Source: an uncultured Eubacteriales bacterium (GTDB lineage: Bacteria > Bacillota > Clostridia > Oscillospirales > Oscillospiraceae). Taken from it: 28,647 nucleotides of DNA. The DNA is taken from positions 1 to 28,647 of the forward strand of contig UQVA01000023.1 of assembly GCA_900544405.1 (NCBI GenBank). Reading direction: 5' to 3'. How positions within the stretch are numbered: the first letter of the stretch is position 1; every line of letters starts with the position of its first letter. Position numbers and translations under genes: made by a program. The notes under the pieces are model-generated. The model saw only the letters and a program-made list of their open reading frames with translations, made no database searches and had not been told where the DNA came from. Below are positions 6,469 through 15,300 of this stretch, piece after piece.

Positions 6469-8056
6469 CGAACAACAAGCGCAGAATCCTTACGGAAGCT
6501 GGCCGCCCCCGGCCCCAACGGCTTCCCCGGCTCCCATGCTCCCCGGCGGAAAGCGGGAGCGCATCTTTGCCCCGATTTTGCTCATTCTTTCCCTCATCAT
6601 CGGCAACACCGGTCCCTACGCAGGTTTGGGCTTCGCCATTCCCTATATGCTGATAGGGGCCGTGACCATTTGGTATGTGTGGAAAAAGGAGACCTTCTCC
6701 GCCTACGGCCTGGCCTGCATCCTGCTGTCCATGGTCCTGGCCGCCGCCTATGGCCGGACCTCGGACCCGCTTGTTTTGATCCTCTTTGCGCCGCTGACCC
6801 TGGGTGCCTATTTCCTGGGGCTGGTGGCCATGACCGGGGCCAACGCCCGGCCCCTGGGCCGGTTTTCCAGTCTGCTGGATATGTTTTACGCCGCCTTTAA
6901 CCGGACATTTACCCAGGTATTTCCCGCCCTCCGAGGCCTGTTCCGGCGGCGGGAGCAGGGCAAGAAGGTCAGTCCCGCCTTCTGGGGCGTGCTGATCGCC
7001 ATTCCGGTGCTGTTTCTGGTGGTCCCATTGCTCAGCTCTGCGGATGCGGCCTTTGAGGGGCTGCTATCCGGCTTCACGAAGCATATCCCCAAAAATTCCG
7101 AGCTTATCACCGGCCTGTTCTGGGGGCTCATCGTGTTCGTTCTGGCCTACGCCCAGGCGGTGAGCCTCCGGGCCAACGGCCCACGGCCCGCCCGGAAGGT
7201 CCGGGAGGGGAACATCCCCGCCGCCGGGGTCAACGGCTTCCTGGGAGTCATTTCGGCGGTGTATCTTCTCTATCTTCTGAGCCAGACCGCCTACTTTTTC
7301 AGCGCTTTCCGGGGTATTTTGCCGAAAAATTTCACGGCAGCGGACTATGCCCGCCGGGGCTTCTTCGAAATGGCCGTCCTCGTGGTCCTGAATCTCGGCA
7401 TGGTGGGCATTTCCAACGTTCTGGTGCGGAAAAATGGAAAAGCACCCCTGTCCATCCGGCTTTTCAGCCTGTTTCTGCTTCTGTTCTCTCTGGTCCTCAT
7501 CGCTACGTCCTTCTCCAAGATGATCCTGTATGTGGGGTCCTTCGGCCTGACCCAGCTGCGGGTGATAACCAGCCTGTTCATGCTCTGGCTGGCGCTGTGG
7601 GTACTTTCTGCGGTGGTGACGCTGTTCCGTCCCCGGTTCCCCCACATGAAGGTGGCCGTGCTGGCTGCCCTTGTCCTGGCCTGCGCCGCCAGCTGGGCGG
7701 ACGTGAACACCGTCGTTGCCCGGTACAATGTGACCGCCTACCAGACCGGCAAGCTGGAGACTGTGGACGTTGAAACCTTCTACTTTTTGGGGGATGCCGC
7801 CGTACCCTATGCGGTCCAGCTCACGGAGGATAAAAACGAGTTGGTGGCTCAGGATGCCGATGCGTTTCTGATCGATTGGGCCAAAGCCCATTCCGACTGG
7901 TACACCGACGAAAAAGGCGTGGAGCGGTTTACCTTTGACGACGTGGACTGGCGCAGCTGGACCTACGCCGAAGCCCAGGCCCGGGAAGTGGTCATTGACT
8001 ACCTCTGCGCCCGGCACATCCCCATTTCCGCACCGGAACTGCGAAAGCCCCAGTAA
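6461..8056 (+). CDS. DUF4173/DUF4153 family multi-pass membrane protein
   Basis: The 531-residue protein has a proline-rich cytoplasmic N-terminus (residues 8-28), then about ten or more hydrophobic segments between residues 35 and 420. A soluble C-terminal region of about 110 residues includes the WRSWTYAEAQA stretch near 506. This matches the DUF4153/DUF4173 membrane families, which have no established function. It is the third gene of the cassette and overlaps the XRE gene by 8 bases, so it is probably controlled by it. The start ATG follows an AAGGAGG inside the XRE gene. Transcription ends at the hairpin at 8071-8094. Confidence 0.85.
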   Translation: MDNEQQAQNPYGSWPPPAPTASPAPMLPGGKRERIFAPILLILSLIIGNTGPYAGLGFAIPYMLIGAVTIWYVWKKETFSAYGLACILLSMVLAAAYGRTSDPLVLILFAPLTLGAYFLGLVAMTGANARPLGRFSSLLDMFYAAFNRTFTQVFPALRGLFRRREQGKKVSPAFWGVLIAIPVLFLVVPLLSSADAAFEGLLSGFTKHIPKNSELITGLFWGLIVFVLAYAQAVSLRANGPRPARKVREGNIPAAGVNGFLGVISAVYLLYLLSQTAYFFSAFRGILPKNFTAADYARRGFFEMAVLVVLNLGMVGISNVLVRKNGKAPLSIRLFSLFLLLFSLVLIATSFSKMILYVGSFGLTQLRVITSLFMLWLALWVLSAVVTLFRPRFPHMKVAVLAALVLACAASWADVNTVVARYNVTAYQTGKLETVDVETFYFLGDAAVPYAVQLTEDKNELVAQDADAFLIDWAKAHSDWYTDEKGVERFTFDDVDWRSWTYAEAQAREVVIDYLCARHIPISAPELRKPQ

Positions 8057-8070
8057 AATACGCAAAAAAT

Positions 8071-8100
8071 CGGAGACACAGCTTTGTGTCTCCGGTTTTT
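8071..8100. terminator. Bidirectional terminator between the DUF4173 and HPt genes
   Basis: A perfect 10-bp stem, CGGAGACACA with TGTGTCTCCG, around GCTT is followed by GTTTTTCTTTTT on the plus strand and ATTTTTT on the minus strand. It closes the plus-strand cassette and also the 20-kb pilus operon coming from the right. Confidence 0.95.
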
Positions 8101-8104
8101 CTTT

Positions 8105-8455
8105 TTACGCATCCAGCTTGCCGATGGCCTCGACCAATTCTTTCTGGTCCTCCTGGACTTTTTTCAAAAGAGCCATATCCGTCAGGGGCTTGTCTCCCCG
8201 CAGGGCCTCGGTCAGCTCCGAAGCGGACCGCTGGAGCTTGTCAAAGCCCAGGTTCTGGGCCACGCCCTTCAGGGTATGGGCCGCCAGGAAAGCACCCTTC
8301 CAGTCCTGGGCCGCCACGGCGGATTCCAGATTGCCGAAGGTGGGGTCGGCCAGGTACTTGCCCACAAATTTCCGCAGCATCTTCTCGCTGGGGATACGCT
8401 TCAAAACTTCCCCGGCGCTGCCGCCTACCTGCTTGTAAAGTGCTTCCAAATCCAT
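8105..8455 (-). CDS. HPt (histidine phosphotransfer) domain protein
   Basis: The 116-residue protein is a single HPt four-helix domain. The phosphorylatable histidine is H60 in AHTLKGVAQNLGF (59-71), matching the HPt signature H-x-L-K-G. HPt proteins shuttle phosphoryl groups between receiver domains in multistep phosphorelays. It begins 17 bases after the stop of the REC/HD-GYP/GGDEF gene, with AAGGAAG upstream of the ATG, so the receiver domain encoded next door is its likely partner. No histidine kinase is encoded in the window. It is the last gene of the pilus operon, ending at the bidirectional terminator. Confidence 0.92.
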   Translation of the reverse strand: MDLEALYKQVGGSAGEVLKRIPSEKMLRKFVGKYLADPTFGNLESAVAAQDWKGAFLAAHTLKGVAQNLGFDKLQRSASELTEALRGDKPLTDMALLKKVQEDQKELVEAIGKLDA

Positions 8456-8472
8456 AATCGATGCTTCCTTTC

Positions 8473-10827
8473 CTATACTTCCCGCCGTTTCCGGGCGTAC
8501 ATATTTTCATCGGCAATGCGAATGGCCTCGCTGAGGGGCCGGACCTGATAGGCCCCGCCTACGTCCACCCCCAGAGGGACCTCCGGGTGGCCGGGGATAT
8601 GCTCCTTGGCCACGGCTTCTTCGATTTTCCGGATACGGTCCTCAAAGACCGGCTTGCTGATTTTCTCAAAGAGCAGGATAAATTCGTCGCCGCCGTAGCG
8701 GATGAGCGTGTCCGAAGAACGGACACAGGAAAGAATGGTCTGGACGATCTTCACCAGCACCTGATCTCCCACAGGGTGGCCATAGGTGTCGTTGATCTTC
8801 TTGAACCGGTGGATGTCGATGAAGGCCACGCCGTCACAGCCTTCCAGATTCGTTGCGAAATTATCCAGATACAGTCGGGTATAGGCTTTCGTCAGGGGGT
8901 CCCTGTAGAAGTTCAGCAGCATCAGGCCCCCTTCGCCCTGGACCTGGACCTCGCCGTTGCCGTCGCCGGTAATCCGGGAGGCCACCTCCAGTACACATTC
9001 CTTACCGGAGATGTTCTGGAACCGGGACAGCACGAAATACATCTGCCCGTTGCGGATTTCCAGCTTGCTGAGCCAATCGTGCTCGTGAAGGGTCCGGCAG
9101 GAGGTGCAGTTCTGGCACCGGGCGCCCCGGTTCCAGATGTCGAAGCAGTGCTTGGGGGTCTCATCCAGCTTGCCGTCCTCGTCCAGGGCGAGGATTTTTG
9201 CGTTTTCCGGGTCCACCAGCCGCACCACCTCAAAGATGGCCCGGAGGCCCCGGATGGAGCCGGCGGTCTTGACCGCATCCAGCGTCTGCTGTTCCATGGC
9301 CTTCAGGCCCTTGTCCATGATCTCCTCATGAATATCCCGGAACTGGCCCAGGGTGCCGCAGTATTCCTTCTCCGCCTGGGTCCAGACGGTCTGGGCGGTG
9401 AGCCGGTGCCAGCGGTATTCGCTGCCGCAGTCCACCAGCAGGTCCATATGGATTTCCGGGTTTTCCGGAGTTGCGCTGCGTACGGCCGTCAAAACCCTCT
9501 GCTGGTCGTTCTCGGAGAGCAGCCGGATATTTTTCCAATCGTTCAGGGTACCGTGAATCTCCCGCTCCCGGCCGGTCTTGCTCCAATCCACCAGAGTGAC
9601 CTTGTTGGTCCACCGGTCGAACTCGAACTGAATGCCGCCGCAGAGCCTGGCGAAAAATTTCTTCTTGCGGCGTTCGTATTCCAGTATCCGCTGGCTGTGA
9701 TCGTCGTCACCGGGCAGGTCCTTCTGCTCCAGCATTTCCATGGACAGCCGCCGGGCCTCCTGCTGATAATCGAAATCTTCCGGGTTCTGCTGCATCCGGG
9801 TCTGACGTTGATCGGCAATGGCCTTCAGACACTCCATCAGCAGCGGATTAAATGCCCCGCACTCCCCGTTCAGGATCATGTTTATAGCCGTCTCATGCGT
9901 ATAGGCCTTTTTATAGCAGCGGACGCTGGTCAGGGCATCATATACATCCGCCAGAGCTACCACCTGAGCGGAAATGGGGATCGCATCTCCCTTCAGGCCG
10001 TCCGGGTAGCCCTTTCCGTCCCAGCGCTCATGGTGCCAGCGGCATATCTCATGGGCCGTACGCTTCATGCCCAGGTCCTGATTATCCGGCACATCCCGGA
10101 GCATTTCGTCGCCAATGACCGTGTGGGCCTTCATTCGCTCCCACTCGGCCGGGGTCAGCTTGCCGGGCTTGTTCAGAATTTCCTCCGGAACACCCATTTT
10201 GCCGATGTCGTGGAGGGCGGACAGGGTGGAAATGGAGGAAATGTCCGCTTCCGTCAGGGGATATTTGTCGGTGATCTTGATGAGCTGCCGCAGCATCAGA
10301 TTGGTGACCACCCGCACATGGAGGATATGGGTGCCGGACTCGTGGTTCCGGGACTCTACCACATGGGAAAGGATGTTCACCATGGTGCTGTTGACCTTTT
10401 CCCGCTCATAGACCTGCTGCTCCACCAGGTGGACCAGGTGCTTCTGCCGGGCGTAAAGCATCAGGGTATTGGAAACACGCCGCCGGACCACTGCCATATC
10501 AAAGGGACGGCTGATATAGTCCGAGGCCCCCATGTCGTAGGCCCGGCGGATAAAGCTGATGTCATTTTCCGAGGAAATAATAATAACAGGGATCTCGTCG
10601 ATCCAATGCCACTTTTTCATGAACTCCAAAACGCCGAAGCCGTCCATTTCCGGCATATTGATGTCCAGCATGATGAGGTCGATGTTCGGGTCCTCCTGCA
10701 TCAGCTCCACAGCCTGCACGCCGTTTTCCGCCATGCTGTACACATAGGTATCCCCCAGAATGTCGGACAGAATCTCCCGGTTCATATAGGAATCGTCCGC
10801 AATGAGGATCTTTGGTTTCTTATCCAT
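8473..10827 (-). CDS. REC-HD-GYP-PAS-GGDEF cyclic di-GMP turnover protein
   Basis: This 784-residue cytoplasmic protein has five parts. A receiver domain (1-120) has its phospho-acceptor at D55 in IMLDINMPEMDG. An HD-GYP phosphodiesterase (about 145-345) is complete, with H206-D207, K210, H235, H265-H266, G273-Y274-P275 and D294. A PAS-like fold follows (about 395-500). A second PAS-like segment (about 510-620) holds C561, C571, C574 and C577, a possible metal site. The GGDEF diguanylate cyclase (about 640-784) has GGDEF at 712-716 and, five residues before it, an RSSD (703-706) that fits the RxxD product-inhibition site. Both the making and breaking activities for c-di-GMP thus look intact; which one dominates, and how phosphorylation shifts it, is unknown. 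It lies between minor pilin genes and the HPt gene. Confidence 0.95.
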   Translation of the reverse strand: MDKKPKILIADDSYMNREILSDILGDTYVYSMAENGVQAVELMQEDPNIDLIMLDINMPEMDGFGVLEFMKKWHWIDEIPVIIISSENDISFIRRAYDMGASDYISRPFDMAVVRRRVSNTLMLYARQKHLVHLVEQQVYEREKVNSTMVNILSHVVESRNHESGTHILHVRVVTNLMLRQLIKITDKYPLTEADISSISTLSALHDIGKMGVPEEILNKPGKLTPAEWERMKAHTVIGDEMLRDVPDNQDLGMKRTAHEICRWHHERWDGKGYPDGLKGDAIPISAQVVALADVYDALTSVRCYKKAYTHETAINMILNGECGAFNPLLMECLKAIADQRQTRMQQNPEDFDYQQEARRLSMEMLEQKDLPGDDDHSQRILEYERRKKKFFARLCGGIQFEFDRWTNKVTLVDWSKTGREREIHGTLNDWKNIRLLSENDQQRVLTAVRSATPENPEIHMDLLVDCGSEYRWHRLTAQTVWTQAEKEYCGTLGQFRDIHEEIMDKGLKAMEQQTLDAVKTAGSIRGLRAIFEVVRLVDPENAKILALDEDGKLDETPKHCFDIWNRGARCQNCTSCRTLHEHDWLSKLEIRNGQMYFVLSRFQNISGKECVLEVASRITGDGNGEVQVQGEGGLMLLNFYRDPLTKAYTRLYLDNFATNLEGCDGVAFIDIHRFKKINDTYGHPVGDQVLVKIVQTILSCVRSSDTLIRYGGDEFILLFEKISKPVFEDRIRKIEEAVAKEHIPGHPEVPLGVDVGGAYQVRPLSEAIRIADENMYARKRREV

Positions 10828-10843
10828 TCTTCACCAATCCTTC

Positions 10844-10868
10844 TATCCGCTTCAAAGGGAAGCGGATA
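10844..10868 (-). other. Intercistronic hairpin between the last minor pilin gene and the c-di-GMP gene
   Basis: A perfect 10-bp stem (10844-10853 with 10859-10868) around a 5-base loop falls between the pilin stop (10882) and the next start (10827). It is not followed by a T-run on the minus strand, so it is not a standard terminator. It may stabilise or process the polycistronic mRNA. Confidence 0.6.
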
Positions 10869-10881
10869 CGCCGCCGCAGCA

Positions 10882-11367
10882 TCAGCCTCCCTGATTCAGG
10901 AGCTTCACTTCAAATGAATTGTTCGTCAGTTCACGGGAATCCTCCCGGTCGTAAATGGAAAGGGTCACGGTAAAGCAGTATTCCGACGGGTCATACTGGA
11001 TGGCCAGTCTGGCCCGGGCCCCATAGGCGTAGGCCTTGGAGGGGATGAGCTTGTTGCCGGAGAGCAAAATCTGGCCGTCGGAATTGACGGTAAAGGCCGC
11101 ATTGTCTCCGTAACGCTGGCTGAAAAAAGAAAACTGGGTCATGTCGTAGGTCTTGCTCTCCCCCGTCAGATGGACTGTACCCGCATAGCGCAGTTCGTCG
11201 CTGATGGCTGTGGTCAGGGTGGAGCAGAGGACCTGGGCCTCCGAGTCGGAAACGGAACGGTGGTAGCTCTTGACCCCCAGCTGCACACCGGTGACCACCA
11301 GGGCGCTGATGAGCAGGATAATAACGATGGTGCAGAGCATCTCCACCAGGGTGAAACCCTTGTTCAT
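10882..11367 (-). CDS. Type IV minor prepilin (GFTLVE type)
   Basis: The 161-residue protein has a very short class III leader, MNKG, cleaved before F5. Glu is at mature position +5, and a hydrophobic helix runs to about residue 28. It is followed by a roughly 130-residue beta-rich globular part with a tyrosine-rich middle. PilD would process it, and it would join the pilus or its tip complex. It resembles GspJ/PilW-type minor pilins only in general layout. Its ATG overlaps the stop of the preceding minor pilin gene by four bases (ATGA), indicating translational coupling. Confidence 0.9.
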   Translation of the reverse strand: MNKGFTLVEMLCTIVIILLISALVVTGVQLGVKSYHRSVSDSEAQVLCSTLTTAISDELRYAGTVHLTGESKTYDMTQFSFFSQRYGDNAAFTVNSDGQILLSGNKLIPSKAYAYGARARLAIQYDPSEYCFTVTLSIYDREDSRELTNNSFEVKLLNQGG

Positions 11368-11654
11368 GGGGTCACCCCCTTCTGAAGAACGTAGAAGGTG
11401 TATTGGTTGTCCGCATAGCGGTCCACCTGGGCCGTGTAGGTCTCCGCATCGCCGGTGATGGTCAGGGTGTCCGTGGCGGGGTCCGTGGCACGGGAATATT
11501 GGAAGGAAAGATCATATTCCGACACTTTTTTGTTGACCTTAGCCGCCGTGACCACGGCGGTAGTCAGGAACAGGAACACCAGCACCGCCACCAGAATGGC
11601 CACGAGGCTTTCGACCAATGTCTCGCCGGAGCGGGAAAGCAATTTCTTTTTCAT
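11364..11654 (-). CDS. Small minor prepilin with Glu at +1 (GETLVE type)
   Basis: The 96-residue protein starts MKKKLLSRSG, then ETLVES. The predicted PilD cleavage is after G10, leaving Glu at position +1 instead of the usual Phe or Met, with the conserved Glu at +5 retained (E15). A strongly hydrophobic helix follows (residues 17-37), then a small domain of about 60 residues. The ATG at 11654 is chosen because AGGAGG lies 8 bases upstream; an upstream in-frame ATG at 11699 lacks a site and overlaps the previous gene. It sits between two other minor pilin genes. GspI/PilV-like placement is inference from order and size only. Confidence 0.85.
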   Translation of the reverse strand: MKKKLLSRSGETLVESLVAILVAVLVFLFLTTAVVTAAKVNKKVSEYDLSFQYSRATDPATDTLTITGDAETYTAQVDRYADNQYTFYVLQKGVTP

Positions 11655-11658
11655 AGGC

Positions 11659-12312
11659 TCAGCCTCCTGTCTGGGTCCGGGGGCGGGTGATGGTCGCACC
11701 AGTCCATTTGATCTCAGTGGTGGTGGCTTTGTAGAGCAAGTCGCTGCCGTACCATTCGGTGGGGGTCTTGGTGGTCTCCCCGGTAAAGGTCACGGTCATC
11801 CGGCAGGGATGATCCCCTTCCGGGTCATTATAAAAAACCGCCGTCAGTATAAACTGACTGTTGTCCTCCTGCTTTGGCTGAATGGTCAACTCCATGGTCA
11901 CATCCTCCAGGCCGGTCATGGACAGGGTGTATGTTTTCCGGAAGGTGGTCGGGCTGGTCAGCAGGGTCGGGATAACATTGTTGAAAATCTCACTGAACGG
12001 GCCGGAAGCATTTTGCTTCTCCGTTTTGCTTTCAGTCAGGTATGACCCCCAATAAGTATAGACATAGGTTTTCGTCACAATTTCCCGATACCCGCCGCTG
12101 CCGGATCGGATGGCATCCCGGAACAGCTCCGCTGCGGAGCTGACGGTCAGATAAGCCTGCTGCTCCTCCCGGGCGGCTTTGGCGTCGGATTCGGCGCTGA
12201 TGGCCGCCGCCAGAATGACGGCACTGACCATCACGCCCACCAGAAACAGAAGGAGCGCCATGAGCATGGTCTCGCCCCGCTGGCTGTGGAGTTTTTTCAG
12301 GATTTTACCCAT
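11659..12312 (-). CDS. Minor pilin-like protein lacking Glu at +5 (GETMLM type)
   Basis: The 217-residue protein begins MGKILKKLHSQRG, then ETMLMALLLFLVG. The basic leader, the Gly at 13 and the hydrophobic helix (18-38) fit a prepilin, but position +5 is Met rather than Glu. Loss of Glu at +5 is known for GspK of type II secretion, which sits at the pseudopilus tip. A role as tip initiator is therefore possible, but inferred. The remainder (about 45-217) is beta-rich with no recognised enzyme motif. AAGGAG precedes the ATG, which lies 24 bases after the stop of the giant pilin gene. It is followed 4 bases later by the next minor pilin. Confidence 0.82.
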   Translation of the reverse strand: MGKILKKLHSQRGETMLMALLLFLVGVMVSAVILAAAISAESDAKAAREEQQAYLTVSSAAELFRDAIRSGSGGYREIVTKTYVYTYWGSYLTESKTEKQNASGPFSEIFNNVIPTLLTSPTTFRKTYTLSMTGLEDVTMELTIQPKQEDNSQFILTAVFYNDPEGDHPCRMTVTFTGETTKTPTEWYGSDLLYKATTTEIKWTGATITRPRTQTGG

Positions 12313-12336
12313 GTTCTGGTGCTCCTTTCTGCGAAT

Positions 12337-15300
12337 TTAGGGATTTTCCGAATTTTCTCCGGCATTGCCGGTGCCGCCGGCTTCGCCGTTATCCCCGGTT
12401 TCCCCGGAGTTTCCGGTATCTCCGCCGTTTTCTTCCTGCTTTTCCCAGACGGCGTACAGGGTCACATTCTGGCCCCGCTGGTGAATCAGGTCCTCGGTAA
12501 TTTCCGCCTGGTCGGCGTAAATCACCGCTCCGTCCGCCGTCAAGGCCCAACCCAGGAAGTCATAGCCCTCCCGGGTAAAGCCGTTTTGGGTAAGGGTAAA
12601 GGCTTCGTTGGTGGTGCAGGTCATGGGGGCCATGTTACCGGTCCCACCGTTGGGGTCGAAGGTCACGGTGTACGCTGCCTCCGGCAGGCGGAAGCGGAGA
12701 TTCAGGGTGTAGGTCCGGCCGTCAGCGCTGCGCAGGGTCACGGACAGGGTCACTTCCCCGATATACTTGGATTTTTCGCTGTTCAGGGTCAGGGAACGGA
12801 AGTCGTAGGTTTTGTCTTCGGTTTCCACGTCTCCGACGGTCAGGACGTAGCCCTCCGTCACCCACTCGCCGTCCTCCAATTTGAATTCATGCAGGGCATT
12901 GTCCCGGATGGTCACGGTCTCGATGATCATACCGGAAAGGGCCGTGTAGTCCTTGGTGGCGTAGAGGTAGAGGCCCTCGTGAGCCGGGCCGGAAGCAGTG
13001 TCCCGTCCGGTGTAGCCGTCGGTCTGAGGGGTGTGGGGCACGGCGGCCTGGTTGAAGACCTCGCCGTTGGACAGGCCCAGAATGTCGCTGGCCTTGGTGG
13101 CAGCACTCAGATAGAGGGAGGTCTGGACGGTCTTGTCCCCTTCGTAGCGATAGGTGCAGGTAACACGGATGGCCGCTTCGCCTGCGGCGAAGCCCGTTAC
13201 CGGCAGGGTGTATGTTCCGTTTTCGTTGCGGACCATTTCGCCGCACTCCACCACATCTCTGGTGGATGCGCCGTTGTCCACGGTCACTTCCCAGACCACG
13301 TCCTGCTCCGGGGCCTCAATGTCCTTGTTCTTGGAATCCCGCAGCCTAAGGACCGTCTGCGTTTCGTCGCCCTCGTAGACGGTCAGGGTGGCCGGGTCTG
13401 CAATCAGCTTCAATTCCGCCGTCACCCGGATGGTCAGCAGGGCTTCTGCGCCGCCCAAAACGGCCTTTGCCACCACGGTCCCCTCTTTTTCGCCGGTGAA
13501 GGTGATCTCATAGCACTTTTCCGTGGAATTATAGGCAGAGGACACGGCGCTCAGGCCGGAATCCGGCAGCTCCTGACCATTTTCATCCTGGAAGGTGATG
13601 GCCGGCGTCAAAAGGGTGTCCAGGCTGCTGTTCTGAACATAGAGCTTCACGGTGGTCTGGGCATTCGTTTCCGTGCCCACGCTTACCCGGTCCGCCAGCA
13701 GGTCCAGATCGGCGCCATTGGCCGCCCAGTAAATGCCGGACTTGGGCCAACGGCCATAGTGGACGTTGACGGTGTTGCCGAAAATGCCGGTCTGGGTCAG
13801 GATGGTCGGGAAGGGATAGTTCAGGCCCTTGAGCTGGGTGTCATTGCCGGGGAAACTGTACTTGCCGTCGATGGGCGCCCCCTGCTCGGTGACGGTGACT
13901 TTTCCGAAACCCGTCTGCCCGGTGGTCAGGCGGCTGTTCATCTGGTTCAGGAACGCCTCGCCGGACATATAATCGTAGTTTACGAACATATTGCTGTCGT
14001 TCTGGATATAGAAAGCACGGTCTGCATCATGGCCTCCATTCCAAGCGTTCAAATTCCATTTGCTCCAATCCGGTTCATAGCCCAGCTTCTTGTACCTTTT
14101 GTAATCTTCCGCATTGACGGATGTTGAATCCAGCGCATAGCAGTTCGTCATGTAAACGTTATTGTTCGTAATCAGCTTAAAATTCTGCTGAATCTCGCCG
14201 TTGGAAGCAACACTGTATGTACCCATGACCCAAGTGCTTGCATCCCATGCTGGCATCTGGATAGTACTATAGCAGTTTTCCACATAGAGTGTATCCGTTA
14301 CCTGGCCCATCAAGGTCATCAATGTGCCACCGTCACGCAGCACAATACCGCCAACGATACCGCCCGCCCAGATACTGGTGCATTGACCAAAGTTCGTGTT
14401 ATGGGTACGCTTTTTTGGGGTGCTGACAATGGATCCGCCTGCATAGCAATAAGATACCTTACCGCGACAGACACCGGCCACGCCGCCCACACGGAGATTC
14501 TTATAGCCAATCCAGTAACCAATGTCAAGTGTAATGTCCGTCACAGCTGTGCAGTGGGTAATGCTCATGTTGGTTGCACCCACCAGGCCGCCTACACATC
14601 CGCCGCCCCAGCCGGGGGTGTACGGATTGTTGTTATCGTTGTTCAGATGCTCATAGCCCTTGGACCGCTGATCGATGATCTTATAGCCGGACACCGTGCA
14701 GTTTTCAAAATAGCTGTCCGTACTGTTCCGAGTTCCAGCCAAGCCGACCAGGCCACCCATGGCATACCAGTTCCGGCCCGTGGGCAGGTTGATGATTTGA
14801 TTACCCTTATCAGAATAGAGAATGACATTCTTCAGCTTTGCCCCGATGGTCACGCCAAACAGGCCGATACACTGGGTCTCGCTCCGAATCTCGATATTCT
14901 TAATGGAGTAAGCCTGTCCGTCATAAGAAGAATCGAAGAACGCCGCATAGGGGTTCGCATCCCGCTTACCCACAGATTCCACATCATACATACTACCGAT
15001 GGGAGTAAACAGGCTGTTGGAGTTGTTTTCATAGTCGTGGCCCATTTCCGAATAGGCGTCCAAATCGTGGCTCTGCTTCCAGTTCAGCTTGACCGCCGCC
15101 GTTTCCTCAGTCTTGTAGTTGTAGACCAAGTAGGGGAAGGTCTTGTTGCTGGCTTGTCCCACGTTGCTGCTGTTGATGGAATACCGGGACGTCCGCTGGG
15201 AATAGTTCCAGTTGATATATTGCAGCTGGGTGACGGAACGGATCTGATAGGCGTTCTGCTCCGTGCCGGGTTTGGGGTCGTTGGTAGTCCGGTTAATGCG

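Noticed and set aside
8461..10917. An 818-codon plus-strand frame opposite the c-di-GMP enzyme gene
   Set aside because: The minus strand encodes unmistakable REC, HD-GYP and GGDEF motifs. The plus frame has no start site or domain.
12337..12450. A sortase LPXTG anchor at the C-terminus of the giant pilin
   Set aside because: The tail is Gly/Glu/Asn-rich with no LPXTG, hydrophobic segment or basic end.
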